Positions 35,209 to 42,966 of a stretch of DNA of 64,000 nucleotides are shown piece after piece. The stretch is from Actinomyces naeslundii (GTDB lineage Bacteria > Actinomycetota > Actinomycetes > Actinomycetales > Actinomycetaceae): assembly GCF_001956585.1 (NCBI RefSeq), contig NZ_MSRR01000018.1, positions 104,606-168,605 of the forward strand. The letters run 5' to 3'. The notes below the pieces were generated by a model that was not told the DNA's origin, did no database searches, and saw only the letters and a program-made list of their open reading frames with translations. Position 1 is the stretch's first letter, and every line of letters begins with the position of its first letter. The translations under genes were made by a program, and so were the position numbers.

Positions 35209-36519
35209 TCAGCCGCGGCGCAGGCGCAGGACGATGAGGCCACCGGAGAGCAGGATCGCCGCCATCGACAGCACGCCGATCGCCACACCGGTCACCGGCA
35301 GCCACCGCTCCCGGACGTTCTTGGCGGAGGACCGCTCCGCAGCACTCGCGCGCCCCTTGCTGCTCTGGCTGCCACTGGCACCCACGACGACCTCGTTGTG
35401 GTCGTCCTTGCCAGCTTCACCCGAGGACTGCGAGCCCGAGCCCGATCCGCCGTCGGGCACCGAGCCACCATTGGCGGACGGAGCCCCCGAAGCCGGAGTC
35501 GGCTGAGGCTTCGCCTGAGGTGAGGCCGACGACGTCGCCTGCGGGGCCGTCGTCGCACCGGTCCCGGCACCACCGCTGTCCTTCTGCTGGTCCGGAGCAG
35601 CCGCACCGCCCGCGGGGGCCGACCACTGCGGACGCGCCACCATGGACACCTCGGCCGCCGCCTGGGCATCCAGCGCCTGGACCTGCACGCCCCCGGACGA
35701 GCCTCGGGCGATCTTGCCGTCCCCCATGTAGATGCCGACGTCGTACACGTTGCCGAAGACCGTGGACTGGGCCGGGGCTGAGCCGGAGCCGCCCTGCTCG
35801 TCCGGCAGCGACTTGGAGAAGAAGACGATGTCCCCGGCGCTGAGAGCACCGTTCGAGTTCAGCCAGAGAAGCCCCTGGCCGTTGAACCAGCCGGCCAGGT
35901 CATCCGGCTTCCAGGACCCACCGAGGTCCTGCCCGATCTCGGCCCGGTACCCCACCTGAGTGTTCTGATCCGCCACGTACGTGGTGTGCGAGTAGTCCCA
36001 GCCGGAGAGCACCATGCCCACCAGCGCCGAGGAGGTGATCGCGTACGGGGCGGGGCCGCTGGCGTGCACATTCGCTCCCGACAGCGGCGTGGGACGCGAC
36101 GCGTCGGACACGAGGGACCCGCCGGCGTCGGCGAAGGACTGCACCCGCGCCACCACGTCATTGGCGGCGGCGCCGTCCGAGGCGACGGTCGGGGCGACCG
36201 GGAGCCCCTGCGGCACGGCCCACTGGCCGTCGGCCAGCATGACGGAAACGGCGCCCAGCGCTCCCTCGGGAATCTTGCTCTCAACCGTGTAGGTCAAGCC
36301 ACCACCGTCACCCGGCGCCTCGTCGCCGAGGGTAGTGAGAGTGCCGGAAGCGCCGCTGACCTGCGCCATCTCGGCGACCGTATCAAAAGTGTTGCCTGCG
36401 GCCGGCTCAGCGGCGACCGGGGCCATCATCGGCATGCTCAGTGAGGACGCCAGCACCACCGCACCAGCGAGGCCGACCAGCCCCGAGGCGCGTCGACGCA
36501 CAGCCTTCTTCACCGCCAC
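35209..36519 (-). CDS. LPVTG-anchored surface protein with degenerate NlpC/P60-like domain
   Basis: A 436-residue secreted protein. A signal peptide (about 1-38) is followed by a unique region, an NlpC/P60-like domain (about 155-290), a Gly/Ser/Pro/Gln-rich wall-spanning stretch, and a sorting signal LPVTG at 407-411 with a hydrophobic helix and RLRRG tail. Sortase should link it to peptidoglycan. The usual DCSG is DYSH (Tyr176) and the usual HVGIY is DVGIY (Asp260), so the expected nucleophile and base are both missing, suggesting binding rather than hydrolysis. Start GTG 36519 follows GAAGGA by 6 bp. It lies between hpt and ftsH, not the usual content there. Confidence 0.8.
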   Translation of the reverse strand: MAVKKAVRRRASGLVGLAGAVVLASSLSMPMMAPVAAEPAAGNTFDTVAEMAQVSGASGTLTTLGDEAPGDGGGLTYTVESKIPEGALGAVSVMLADGQWAVPQGLPVAPTVASDGAAANDVVARVQSFADAGGSLVSDASRPTPLSGANVHASGPAPYAITSSALVGMVLSGWDYSHTTYVADQNTQVGYRAEIGQDLGGSWKPDDLAGWFNGQGLLWLNSNGALSAGDIVFFSKSLPDEQGGSGSAPAQSTVFGNVYDVGIYMGDGKIARGSSGGVQVQALDAQAAAEVSMVARPQWSAPAGGAAAPDQQKDSGGAGTGATTAPQATSSASPQAKPQPTPASGAPSANGGSVPDGGSGSGSQSSGEAGKDDHNEVVVGASGSQSSKGRASAAERSSAKNVRERWLPVTGVAIGVLSMAAILLSGGLIVLRLRRG

Positions 36520-36574
36520 CAACAGTCCTTCCACTTTCACCCGCCGGGATGGGGTATCCGCAGCGTTCCACACT

Positions 36575-36592
36575 CGTTATCGTAACGTAACG
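36575..36592 (-). promoter_or_regulatory. CGTTATCGTAACGTAACG motif upstream of the surface protein
   Basis: An inverted repeat CGTTA-TCG-TAACG overlaps a direct repeat of CGTAACG, 56 bp upstream of the start. A related palindrome CGTAACTTACG occurs at 42386-42396 upstream of the other NlpC/P60 gene. A shared regulator of wall genes is plausible; MtrA, known to control NlpC/P60 genes in Actinobacteria, is one candidate, but the match is not to an established consensus. Confidence 0.4.
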
Positions 36593-36677
36593 TACACGAC
36601 TCCGACCACCTGCCGCGGCGGCCAGAATGCAGGTCACGGGGCTCATGAACCCCGCCCACCATCGAGGTTAGGAACGC

Positions 36678-36705
36678 CTTACCCTTGATTCTCCCGTCTT
36701 ACCCT
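36678..36705. promoter_or_regulatory. Paired CTTACCCT direct repeats
   Basis: CTTACCCT occurs at 36678-36685 and 36698-36705, 20 bp apart (about two helical turns), in the gap between the hpt stop and the surface protein start, about 160-185 bp upstream of the latter. The spacing suits a dimeric regulator, but no regulator is identified. Confidence 0.3.
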
Positions 36706-36734
36706 CAGGTTTTGACAAGGTTGACCTGCGTCAG

Positions 36735-37289
36735 TCAGCCTCCGTAGACCTCAGGACGCAACGTACCGATGAACGGCAGGTTGCGGTACCGCTCGGCATA
36801 GTCCAGTCCGTAGCCGACGACGAACTCCGTAGGAATGTCGAAGCCGACGTACTTGACGTCCACCTCGACCTTGGCGGCGTCGGGCTTGCGCAGAAGTGTG
36901 GCGATCTCCACCGAGGCCGCCCCGCGGGAGGACAGGTTGCCCACCAGCCAGGACAGGGTCAGGCCGGAGTCGATGACGTCCTCGACGATGAGGATGTGGC
37001 GGTCGGTGACGTCGGTGTCCAGGTCCTTGAGGATGCGCACCACGCCGGAGGACTTGGTGCCCGATCCGTAGGAGGACACCGCCATCCAGTCCATCGGCGC
37101 GCTCATGTGCAGCCGGCGCGACAGGTCCGCCATGACGTAGACGGCCCCCTTGAGCACGCCCACGAGCAGGGGGTCACGGCCCTCGTAGTCGGCGTCGATC
37201 TGCGCGGCCATCTCGTCGAGGCGCTGCCCGATCTGCTCCTCGGTGATAAGGACCTGCTGAAGGTCCGAACCCATATCCGTGGCGTCCAT
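36735..37289 (-). CDS. hpt: Hypoxanthine phosphoribosyltransferase
   Basis: Purine salvage enzyme making IMP (and GMP) from base plus PRPP. The 184-residue protein has the PRPP-binding loop [17 protein letters not shown], the flexible-loop dipeptide region [10 protein letters not shown], and the purine-binding segment [19 protein letters not shown]. Start ATG 37289 is placed 9 bp after AGGAAGG; ATG 37307 would add six residues. In actinobacteria hpt normally follows tilS and precedes ftsH; here tilS is missing and a surface protein gene intervenes. Confidence 0.95.
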   Translation of the reverse strand: MDATDMGSDLQQVLITEEQIGQRLDEMAAQIDADYEGRDPLLVGVLKGAVYVMADLSRRLHMSAPMDWMAVSSYGSGTKSSGVVRILKDLDTDVTDRHILIVEDVIDSGLTLSWLVGNLSSRGAASVEIATLLRKPDAAKVEVDVKYVGFDIPTEFVVGYGLDYAERYRNLPFIGTLRPEVYGG

Positions 37290-37402
37290 CCGCCCTGCCT
37301 TCCTCATGCGTCGTCATGGTTTCGCGGGCCACCGGGGCCCGGGGAGGGTCACCGGTCCGCGTCGACGCCACAAGCCTGCCACACCGGGCCCGACCTGGCA
37401 CT

Positions 37403-38536
37403 TCACCCCACGCGGCGCACCCACACGTCGGGGCGGGCGATCTCGGCCGGGGTGGGCAGCAGCGCGGGGTCCGTCCACACGACGTTGAGCCCCTCGTGCC
37501 CGATCCGCGCCACGACGCTGCGCACGAAGGCGGTGCCGTCGGCGTACTGGGCCTCCTTGGCCTCCAGGCCCATGAGCCGGTGCAGCAGGAGCGAGCCCAG
37601 CCCGGGGCCGGGCCCGATACCGGCGTCGGCCGCGCGGCTGCGCGAGAGCACCGCCCGCAGCCGGTGCACCGAGGGCATCCGGTTGGGATGCACATCGTCC
37701 AGGACGACCTCGGCGTGCCCCTCGAGGAAGGTGAGCGCGGACGCCAGCGAGGCGACCTCCGAACGCTCCTTGAAGTTCGTCAGCCCCTCGAGCACACGCC
37801 CCCGGCCTGCTCGCGCCGCGATGCGCGCAGCCCTCCCCGGCCGCCTCCTGAGGCCCTGCTCCCCCGTCCCGTCGGCGACCTCGCCCCCGCCAGGCCCGCC
37901 GTAGACGGCCTCGACGACGGCGCCGATCACCATGCGCATGGAGTCGCTCAGGTAGGGGCCGAGCCAGGGCGCGGCCGCGAGCTGAACGGCGTGCGTCATC
38001 TCGTGCAGGCAGACCCAGGCGGGCAGGTCGAGCATGTCCAGGTCCAGCTGGCGGCGCATCGCCAGCACGTTGGGGGCCACGAGCAGAAGGTGCGGGGACG
38101 CCTCGCCTCCCCGGCCTCCGTCGCCGTCGCCCCCGGTCCCGGCGGCGGGCACCACCTGGCCCAGGAGCCGGGTGGCGAGCAGGCTCATCGCCCCGGCCAT
38201 CTCGGCGGCCCCGACGAGCCGCACCGCCTCCGAGGCCTGCGGCGCGGACACCTGCTCCATGAGACCGCGCAGCGCCCGGGTGGAGGCGCGCACCAGCCCG
38301 GCCCGGTCGACGACGCTCACGCGCGTGGTCTCGGCGACCTGCTGGGCCGCCCGGTTCAGGCCGGTGATCCTGGCGACCCAGGCCGGCGCCTCCAGGGCGG
38401 AGCGGCGCAGGACCGCTACCGAGCTGGCGCGCGCCGAGCGCGAGGCACTGGGGCCGGCCGGGATGAGCGCGGTCAGGCGCTCCACCGTCCGCCAATCGAC
38501 CAGCCCCGCCGCCGTGCCCTTGCTTGTCACCGCCAC
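37403..38536 (-). CDS. Zinc-dependent metalloprotease-like protein (DUF2342/TIGR03624 family)
   Basis: A 377-residue protein with the zinc motif CLHEMTHAVQ near residue 179 and a downstream Glu in FLEGHAEVVLDDV that supplies a further ligand. The family was once annotated as F420-biosynthesis-associated and is linked in Actinobacteria to dacB and tilS; its substrate is unknown. An Arg-rich insertion (LRRRPGRAARIAARAGRGR) and a Gly-rich loop (GTGGDGDGGRGGE) interrupt the helical core. It lies 48 bp downstream of dacB on the same strand. Confidence 0.85.
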   Translation of the reverse strand: MAVTSKGTAAGLVDWRTVERLTALIPAGPSASRSARASSVAVLRRSALEAPAWVARITGLNRAAQQVAETTRVSVVDRAGLVRASTRALRGLMEQVSAPQASEAVRLVGAAEMAGAMSLLATRLLGQVVPAAGTGGDGDGGRGGEASPHLLLVAPNVLAMRRQLDLDMLDLPAWVCLHEMTHAVQLAAAPWLGPYLSDSMRMVIGAVVEAVYGGPGGGEVADGTGEQGLRRRPGRAARIAARAGRGRVLEGLTNFKERSEVASLASALTFLEGHAEVVLDDVHPNRMPSVHRLRAVLSRSRAADAGIGPGPGLGSLLLHRLMGLEAKEAQYADGTAFVRSVVARIGHEGLNVVWTDPALLPTPAEIARPDVWVRRVG

Positions 38537-38584
38537 GCCTTTCTCGCCGATCTTGAGAGTCTAAGAGTTAGTGGTTCATCGGCG

Positions 38585-39976
38585 TCACGAGCAGCCGCAG
38601 GAGGCCAGGGGCGCCACGAAGCGGCTGTCGATCACGGCGGCGGCCGCCCCGCCGCCGTTGGCGGGGAAGTCGTTGGCCAGGATGGAGAAGGCCAGCAGGC
38701 GCCCGTCAGCGGTTGTGACGACGCCGGCCAGGGAGGAGGTCCGCTCCAGCGACCCGGTCTTGGCCCGCACGGTGCCGGCCGCCGTGGTGTCGTGCAGGCG
38801 GTTGGTCAGCGTCCCGTCCAGGGCGGCGACCGGCAGGTCGGCGATGAGCGTGCGTCCGGCCGACCCGCCCTCACCCCCGGCGGCCTTCGCGAGGATCTGG
38901 GCCAGGAGCCTGGCGGGCACCTTGTTGCCCTTGGCCAGTCCGGAGGCGTCCAGAAGCGTCAGACCGGAGGTGTCGAAGCCGTCCTTGCCCAGCTGGGCGA
39001 TCACGGCCTTGGAGGCCCCGGCGAAGTCGGCGCTCTGCTTGGCGTGGACGGCCACGAGCCGCCCCTCGACCTCGGTCATCGTGTTGTCGGAGGTCTTCAG
39101 CGACAGGGCCAGGATGTCGGACAGCGGGGCGGAGGAGACCGAAGCCATCTCCCGAGCACCGCCGGAGGCGGCGGCACGCGACGGCTCGCCGTCGACCGTG
39201 ATGCCGGCCTCGCTCAGGTGCTTGGCGAAGGCCTGGGCGGCCTCCATGGCCGGGTCGGCCGGGTAGCCCTGGTTCTGGGTGGCCGAGACGTCCACCATGA
39301 TCGGCTGGACCTTGGCCACGTACATCTCGTTGCCGGACTCCCAGCCCTCGTTCCACTGGGCGCCGGTGAACAGGGTGTCGTCCAGGTGCAGGGAGACCGA
39401 CGTCGTCCCCTGGGACTTGAGCTGCTCGGCGGTGGCGCGGGCGAGGTCGCCCAGGCCCGCGTGGCCGGCCGTGGCGCTCGGGTTGCCGGCGTCCTCGGCC
39501 AGCAGCACGTCGCCGCCGCCCACGAGGGTGAGGGTCTGGCCGTCCAGGACCGTCTTGGTCTGGAGCGTATGGCCCGGCCCCATGGAGGACAGGGCCGCCC
39601 ATGCGGTGAGCACCTTGTTGGTGGAGGCCGGAGTCACCCCGGTGGAGGCCGATCGGTCCAGCAGCTCCTCGCCCGTGGCGACGTCGATGACGGAGGCCGT
39701 CACGTTTCCGCCGGTCAGGGCGGCGTCGGAGGCCACGCCCTGGGCGTAGCCGGTCAGGCTCGCCTTGGAGGGCGTAGGCGCCCCCTGATCCAAACCGGCG
39801 GGGGCCGTGGTCTTGGCGCTGGGGCCGGCCGGCGTCGGGAAGGGCTGGGGGGCGACGTCGGCGTAGGCGACCGTCACCGGGCCGGGTACCAGGTCAAGAG
39901 CATCGCCCAGGCTGTAGTAGCCGCCGAAAACCAGCAGGCTCGCCGCCGTCAGGGTCGCGGTCTGGACCTTGCGCAT
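38585..39976 (-). CDS. dacB: D-alanyl-D-alanine carboxypeptidase/endopeptidase (PBP4 family)
   Basis: Trims peptidoglycan stem peptides outside the membrane. The 463-residue protein has an N-terminal signal/anchor (ATLTAASLLVFGGYYSLGD) and a Pro/Ala-rich linker. The penicillin-binding triad is SxxK in TPASTNKVLTAWAAL (Ser about 117), SxN in LKTSDNTMTE near 297 and KTG in RAKTGSLERTSSLAG near 407. The PBP4-specific insertion domain lies between the first two motifs. The gene is divergent from ppa with 236 bp between starts; a TGTATA-type palindrome at 40014-40026 may mark its promoter. Confidence 0.93.
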   Translation of the reverse strand: MRKVQTATLTAASLLVFGGYYSLGDALDLVPGPVTVAYADVAPQPFPTPAGPSAKTTAPAGLDQGAPTPSKASLTGYAQGVASDAALTGGNVTASVIDVATGEELLDRSASTGVTPASTNKVLTAWAALSSMGPGHTLQTKTVLDGQTLTLVGGGDVLLAEDAGNPSATAGHAGLGDLARATAEQLKSQGTTSVSLHLDDTLFTGAQWNEGWESGNEMYVAKVQPIMVDVSATQNQGYPADPAMEAAQAFAKHLSEAGITVDGEPSRAAASGGAREMASVSSAPLSDILALSLKTSDNTMTEVEGRLVAVHAKQSADFAGASKAVIAQLGKDGFDTSGLTLLDASGLAKGNKVPARLLAQILAKAAGGEGGSAGRTLIADLPVAALDGTLTNRLHDTTAAGTVRAKTGSLERTSSLAGVVTTADGRLLAFSILANDFPANGGGAAAAVIDSRFVAPLASCGCS

Positions 39977-40212
39977 TCGTCCTCCGGACTGGGTTGTTGA
40001 CAGGCTGGGATGGCCTGTATATCAGGTAGGTGGGGCGCACGGGAGGTCGCTGCCCGCCGATGCACCGACGTGCAGAGTACGCGTTTGCCGACCTCAGGCG
40101 CTGTCGTACGCCACACTAGTGCCATCAACACCCGCCCCGCCGGATCGACGCCGACCGTCAGGCACCGTTCCAGCGCCCAAAGAGCTGAAGACACGAGCGA
40201 AGGAGGCTCCCC

Positions 40213-40713
40213 GTGGAGTTCGACGTCACGATTGAGATTCCCAAGGGCAACCGCAACAAGTACGAGATCGACCACGAGACCGGCCGGATCCGTCTGGATC
40301 GCATGCTCTTCACCTCCACGCGCTACCCCGATGACTACGGTTACATCGACGGGACCCTCGGCGAGGACGGCGACCCCCTGGACGCCCTGGTCCTGCTGGA
40401 GGAGCCGACCTTCCCCGGCTGCGTCATCCGCTGCCGCGCACTGGGCATGTTCCGCATGCGCGATGAGAAGGGCGGCGACGACAAGGTCCTGTGCGTGCCC
40501 AGCGCCGACCAGCGCGCCTCCTGGCGTACCGACATCGAGGACGTCTCGGAGTTCCACCGCCTGGAGATCCAGCACTTCTTCGAGGTCTACAAGGACCTGG
40601 AGCCGGGCAAGTCGGTGGAGGGCGCCCACTGGGTGGGCCGCGAGGAGGCCGAGGAGGAGATCCGCCAGTCCTTCCAGCGCGAGGCCGACCACATCGCCCG
40701 CGGGGGCCACTGA
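40213..40713 (+). CDS. ppa: Inorganic pyrophosphatase
   Basis: Soluble family I enzyme hydrolysing PPi to drive biosynthesis. The 166 residues include the metal-site signature [20 protein letters not shown] and the basic active-site residues in [12 protein letters not shown]. The GTG start at 40213 has AGGAGG 6 bp upstream. It commonly neighbours dacB in actinobacteria. A strong hairpin at 40730-40762 follows. Confidence 0.97.
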   Translation: MEFDVTIEIPKGNRNKYEIDHETGRIRLDRMLFTSTRYPDDYGYIDGTLGEDGDPLDALVLLEEPTFPGCVIRCRALGMFRMRDEKGGDDKVLCVPSADQRASWRTDIEDVSEFHRLEIQHFFEVYKDLEPGKSVEGAHWVGREEAEEEIRQSFQREADHIARGGH

Positions 40714-40729
40714 CACTGACGACGACGCG

Positions 40730-40762
40730 AGGCGGGGCCGGGCGCATTGCCCGGCCCCGCCT
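40730..40762. terminator. Bidirectional hairpin between ppa and the NlpC/P60 gene
   Basis: AGGCGGGGCCGGGC and GCCCGGCCCCGCCT form a perfect 14-bp stem with a 5-nt loop, placed between the convergent ppa and NlpC/P60 genes. No long T-tract is present on either side, but the position fits termination from both directions. Confidence 0.8.
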
Positions 40763-40767
40763 GCACG

Positions 40768-42177
40768 TTAGAAGCGCACCGCGTAGGGCATGATGCCGGA
40801 GTAGCGCATAGAGGTCACGCGCACGGTCATGCCGAAGGTCGGCGCCTCGATCATCGTGTCGTCGCCCAGGTAGATGGCCACGTGATAGATCCCGGACTGG
40901 CTGCCATCGGATGACCAGAAGACCAGGTCACCGGGCTGGGCGGCGTCGAGCGGCACCTGGGTGCCCTCCCCGTACTGCACACGTGAGGAGTGCGTGAGGT
41001 ACACGCCGGCGGCCGCGTAGGAGACCATCGTCAGCCCGGAGCAGTCCAAGCCCGAGGCCGACTCCCCGGCCCACACGTAGGGGGTGCCGATGTAGCTCAT
41101 GGCCGTGTTGATGGCGGTGGAGGAGGCGTTGCCGGAGCGCGACGGCGCGGCCTCCGGCGCGGGGGCCGGGGTGGGTGCCGGGGCCGGGGTGGGGGCCTCG
41201 TCCTCGTCGTCGCTCGCCTCGGGCTCGGGCTGGGATGTGGTGGCGGGCTCCTGGGCCGTGCTCTGGTGGCCGGGGGTGGGCTGGGGTGCCTGCTCCTGAG
41301 GGGCGGGAGTCGTCTCCTGAGGCTGGGCGGCCTGCCCGGCCTGCTCCGCCTGCTTCTGGGCGAGGTCGGCGGCGGCCTTCTCTGAGGCTGCCTTGGCCGC
41401 AGCCTGGGCGGCGGCCTCCTCGCGGGCCTTGCGCTCGGCCTCGACCTGGTTCTGGTACTTCGTCTCCAGCTCAACGGTGGTGTTGCGCTGGGTGGCCAGC
41501 TGGCTGATGAGGTTCTGGCGGTTGGTCTGAGTGGTGGTGACGGCGCTCTGCGCGTCGCGGGCGGCGGACTCGGCGTCGGACTTGGCGGTCTCGGCCGAGG
41601 TCTTGGCGGTCTCCTTGTCCTTGACCTTCTGGTCGGCGATGGACTGCAGGCTCGTGGCCACCGACTGGAGGGCCTCGACGTTCTGGACCTTGGCGTTGTT
41701 CTTCTCGCCGGCACGGTCCAGGGCGACGTCGGCGTCAGCCAGGTCCGCCAGCGACTCGCTGGTGAGGTACGGGGCGAGCGGGTCGAGCGGGTTGCCGCTC
41801 TCCTGGTAGGTCTGGACGACGATCGAGCCCAGGTCCGCACGGGCGGACTCGGTGTTGGAGGCGGCGGTGTCGGCGTTGGTCTGGGCGGTCTGGGCGTCGG
41901 TGGTGGCCGTGTTGAGGTCGTCGACGGCGGTCAGGTAGTCCTCGTTGGCGAGCTGCGCCTTGATCTGAGCGTCCTCCAGGTTGCTGCTCTCCTGGGCGAG
42001 CTGGGCCTCCAGGGAGGCGATGGAGGTGGAGGTCGAGCGCTCGGAGGCCTTGGAGCGGTCGATATCGCTCTGGTCCACGGGGTCGGCGAGCGCCGAGGGC
42101 GCCAGGGTGCATGCCAGTGCCACGACTGCGGTGGCAACGACACCGTGTCCGTGTCGTCTCTGAGGGGTCGGGCTCAC
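40768..42177 (-). CDS. Secreted NlpC/P60 peptidoglycan hydrolase with coiled coil
   Basis: A 469-residue exported endopeptidase. A signal peptide ends near SALADPV. A long Ala/Gln/Thr-rich coiled coil spans about 35-275, followed by a Pro/Ala/Glu-rich linker (about 290-350) and a C-terminal NlpC/P60 domain. Catalytic Cys is in GLDCSGLTMVSY, His in IYHVAIYLGDD, with the GDLVFW motif between. Such coiled-coil hydrolases (RipA/RpfB-partner style) cleave D-Glu-DAP-type bonds during division and are often held inactive by the coil. Start GTG 42177 gives a proper signal peptide; the upstream open frame to 42345 is leader sequence. Confidence 0.92.
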   Translation of the reverse strand: MSPTPQRRHGHGVVATAVVALACTLAPSALADPVDQSDIDRSKASERSTSTSIASLEAQLAQESSNLEDAQIKAQLANEDYLTAVDDLNTATTDAQTAQTNADTAASNTESARADLGSIVVQTYQESGNPLDPLAPYLTSESLADLADADVALDRAGEKNNAKVQNVEALQSVATSLQSIADQKVKDKETAKTSAETAKSDAESAARDAQSAVTTTQTNRQNLISQLATQRNTTVELETKYQNQVEAERKAREEAAAQAAAKAASEKAAADLAQKQAEQAGQAAQPQETTPAPQEQAPQPTPGHQSTAQEPATTSQPEPEASDDEDEAPTPAPAPTPAPAPEAAPSRSGNASSTAINTAMSYIGTPYVWAGESASGLDCSGLTMVSYAAAGVYLTHSSRVQYGEGTQVPLDAAQPGDLVFWSSDGSQSGIYHVAIYLGDDTMIEAPTFGMTVRVTSMRYSGIMPYAVRF

Positions 42178-42385
42178 AGGAGTTCTCCGTCGTGATGGGG
42201 CTGAACGTGAGGATGTCGCCTCACCCGGGGACCGGCGTTGACCCACCGCCAGGATCCGTTCCGCCAGATCACGGGGAGCGGGACGGACGAGGGGACGAAG
42301 GCGGTAGGTGCATCGGCCCAGATGTGACGCCACCACACTAGTCACTTAGACCTCGATTGAAAACAGAATTCACTGTATTCACAAT

Positions 42386-42396
42386 CGTAACTTACG
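42386..42396 (-). promoter_or_regulatory. CGTAACTTACG palindrome
   Basis: A perfect 5-bp inverted repeat around a central C in an A/T-richer stretch, about 210 bp upstream of the NlpC/P60 start. It shares the half-site ATCGTAAC with the motif at 36575-36592. A regulatory role is inferred from position and recurrence only. Confidence 0.35.
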
Positions 42397-42615
42397 TTGC
42401 TGTAGTTCCCGAGTCTTGGCTGCGCTGACACGGTTTCTCCACCTCGTCATACTTTCGTGACCCGCATGACATCCGGCACAACCAACCGTTCGTGCAGGTC
42501 AGCGACGGTTTCGTGGGGCCCGCCGAAACCTGCGGAGAGCCATCCCGGACCCGCCGCCTCAGGTCCGCGGACGGCGGGCCCGACCAGCGCCACCGCTCAC
42601 TTGGCGGACACCCAT

Positions 42616-42715
42616 TTGGACCGCCGACGGAGGAAACCGCTAAGGTCGGAGCATGTTCCGTCGTCCTGAGGCCCTCCGGCCGGACGCCCCCACCACGGGG
42701 CGAATGCGCAGCTGA
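42616..42715 (+). promoter_or_regulatory. Candidate metY promoter and leaderless 20-codon leader frame
   Basis: TTGGAC (42616-42621) and TAAGGT (42641-42646) are separated by 19 bp. The ATG at 42653 is 6 bp past the -10, so the transcript would begin at the start codon of a 20-residue frame (MFRRPEALRPDAPTTGRMRS, stop ending 42715). metY starts 314 nt downstream. The peptide has no run of Met or Cys, so classical attenuation is not obvious. Confidence 0.35.
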
Positions 42716-42966
42716 CGCGCACGCCGCCGTCGGCCCACGTGCGCGTCCCCGCCCTCACCCACACCATCGCAGACATTGCAGCAACGGTGACGGCGGACGA
42801 GTGAGCGCCACGATCCTCGCCCTGGACTGCGAGCCCCGGCCCCGCCGGGCGCAGCCGGTCGCCGGGCGGAACCGCCCGCGAGCGCGCCGCAATCAACGGC
42901 ACAGCGCGGTCTCCGCCCGTGGCACTGACATCGCCGCCGGTCACCGGGAACCATCAAGGAGTCCTC

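Larger units (their letters stand above)
42178..42966. other. Divergent intergenic region between the NlpC/P60 gene and metY
   Basis: Nearly 790 bp. The left part is a leader of about 200 nt for the NlpC/P60 gene with the palindrome CGTAACTTACG at 42386-42396 as a candidate control site. The right part contains a likely metY promoter and a short leader frame. I looked for SAM-I, SAM-IV and SAH riboswitch cores upstream of metY, and for a c-di-AMP core in the NlpC/P60 leader, and could not establish either. Confidence 0.55.

Noticed and set aside
36663..36681. A second DtxR-like sequence (CGAGGTTAGGAACGCCTTA) upstream of the surface-protein gene
   Set aside because: Only about 12 of 19 positions match the consensus and the right half is broken, so it is not convincing as an iron box.
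42178..42380. A c-di-AMP (ydaO-type) riboswitch in the NlpC/P60 leader
   Set aside because: Such riboswitches often precede these genes in Actinobacteria and the leader is long, but I could not identify the conserved core. A covariance-model search would decide.
42420..42966. A SAM or SAH riboswitch before metY
   Set aside because: No SAM-I, SAM-IV or SAH core sequence was recognised in the 5' region.
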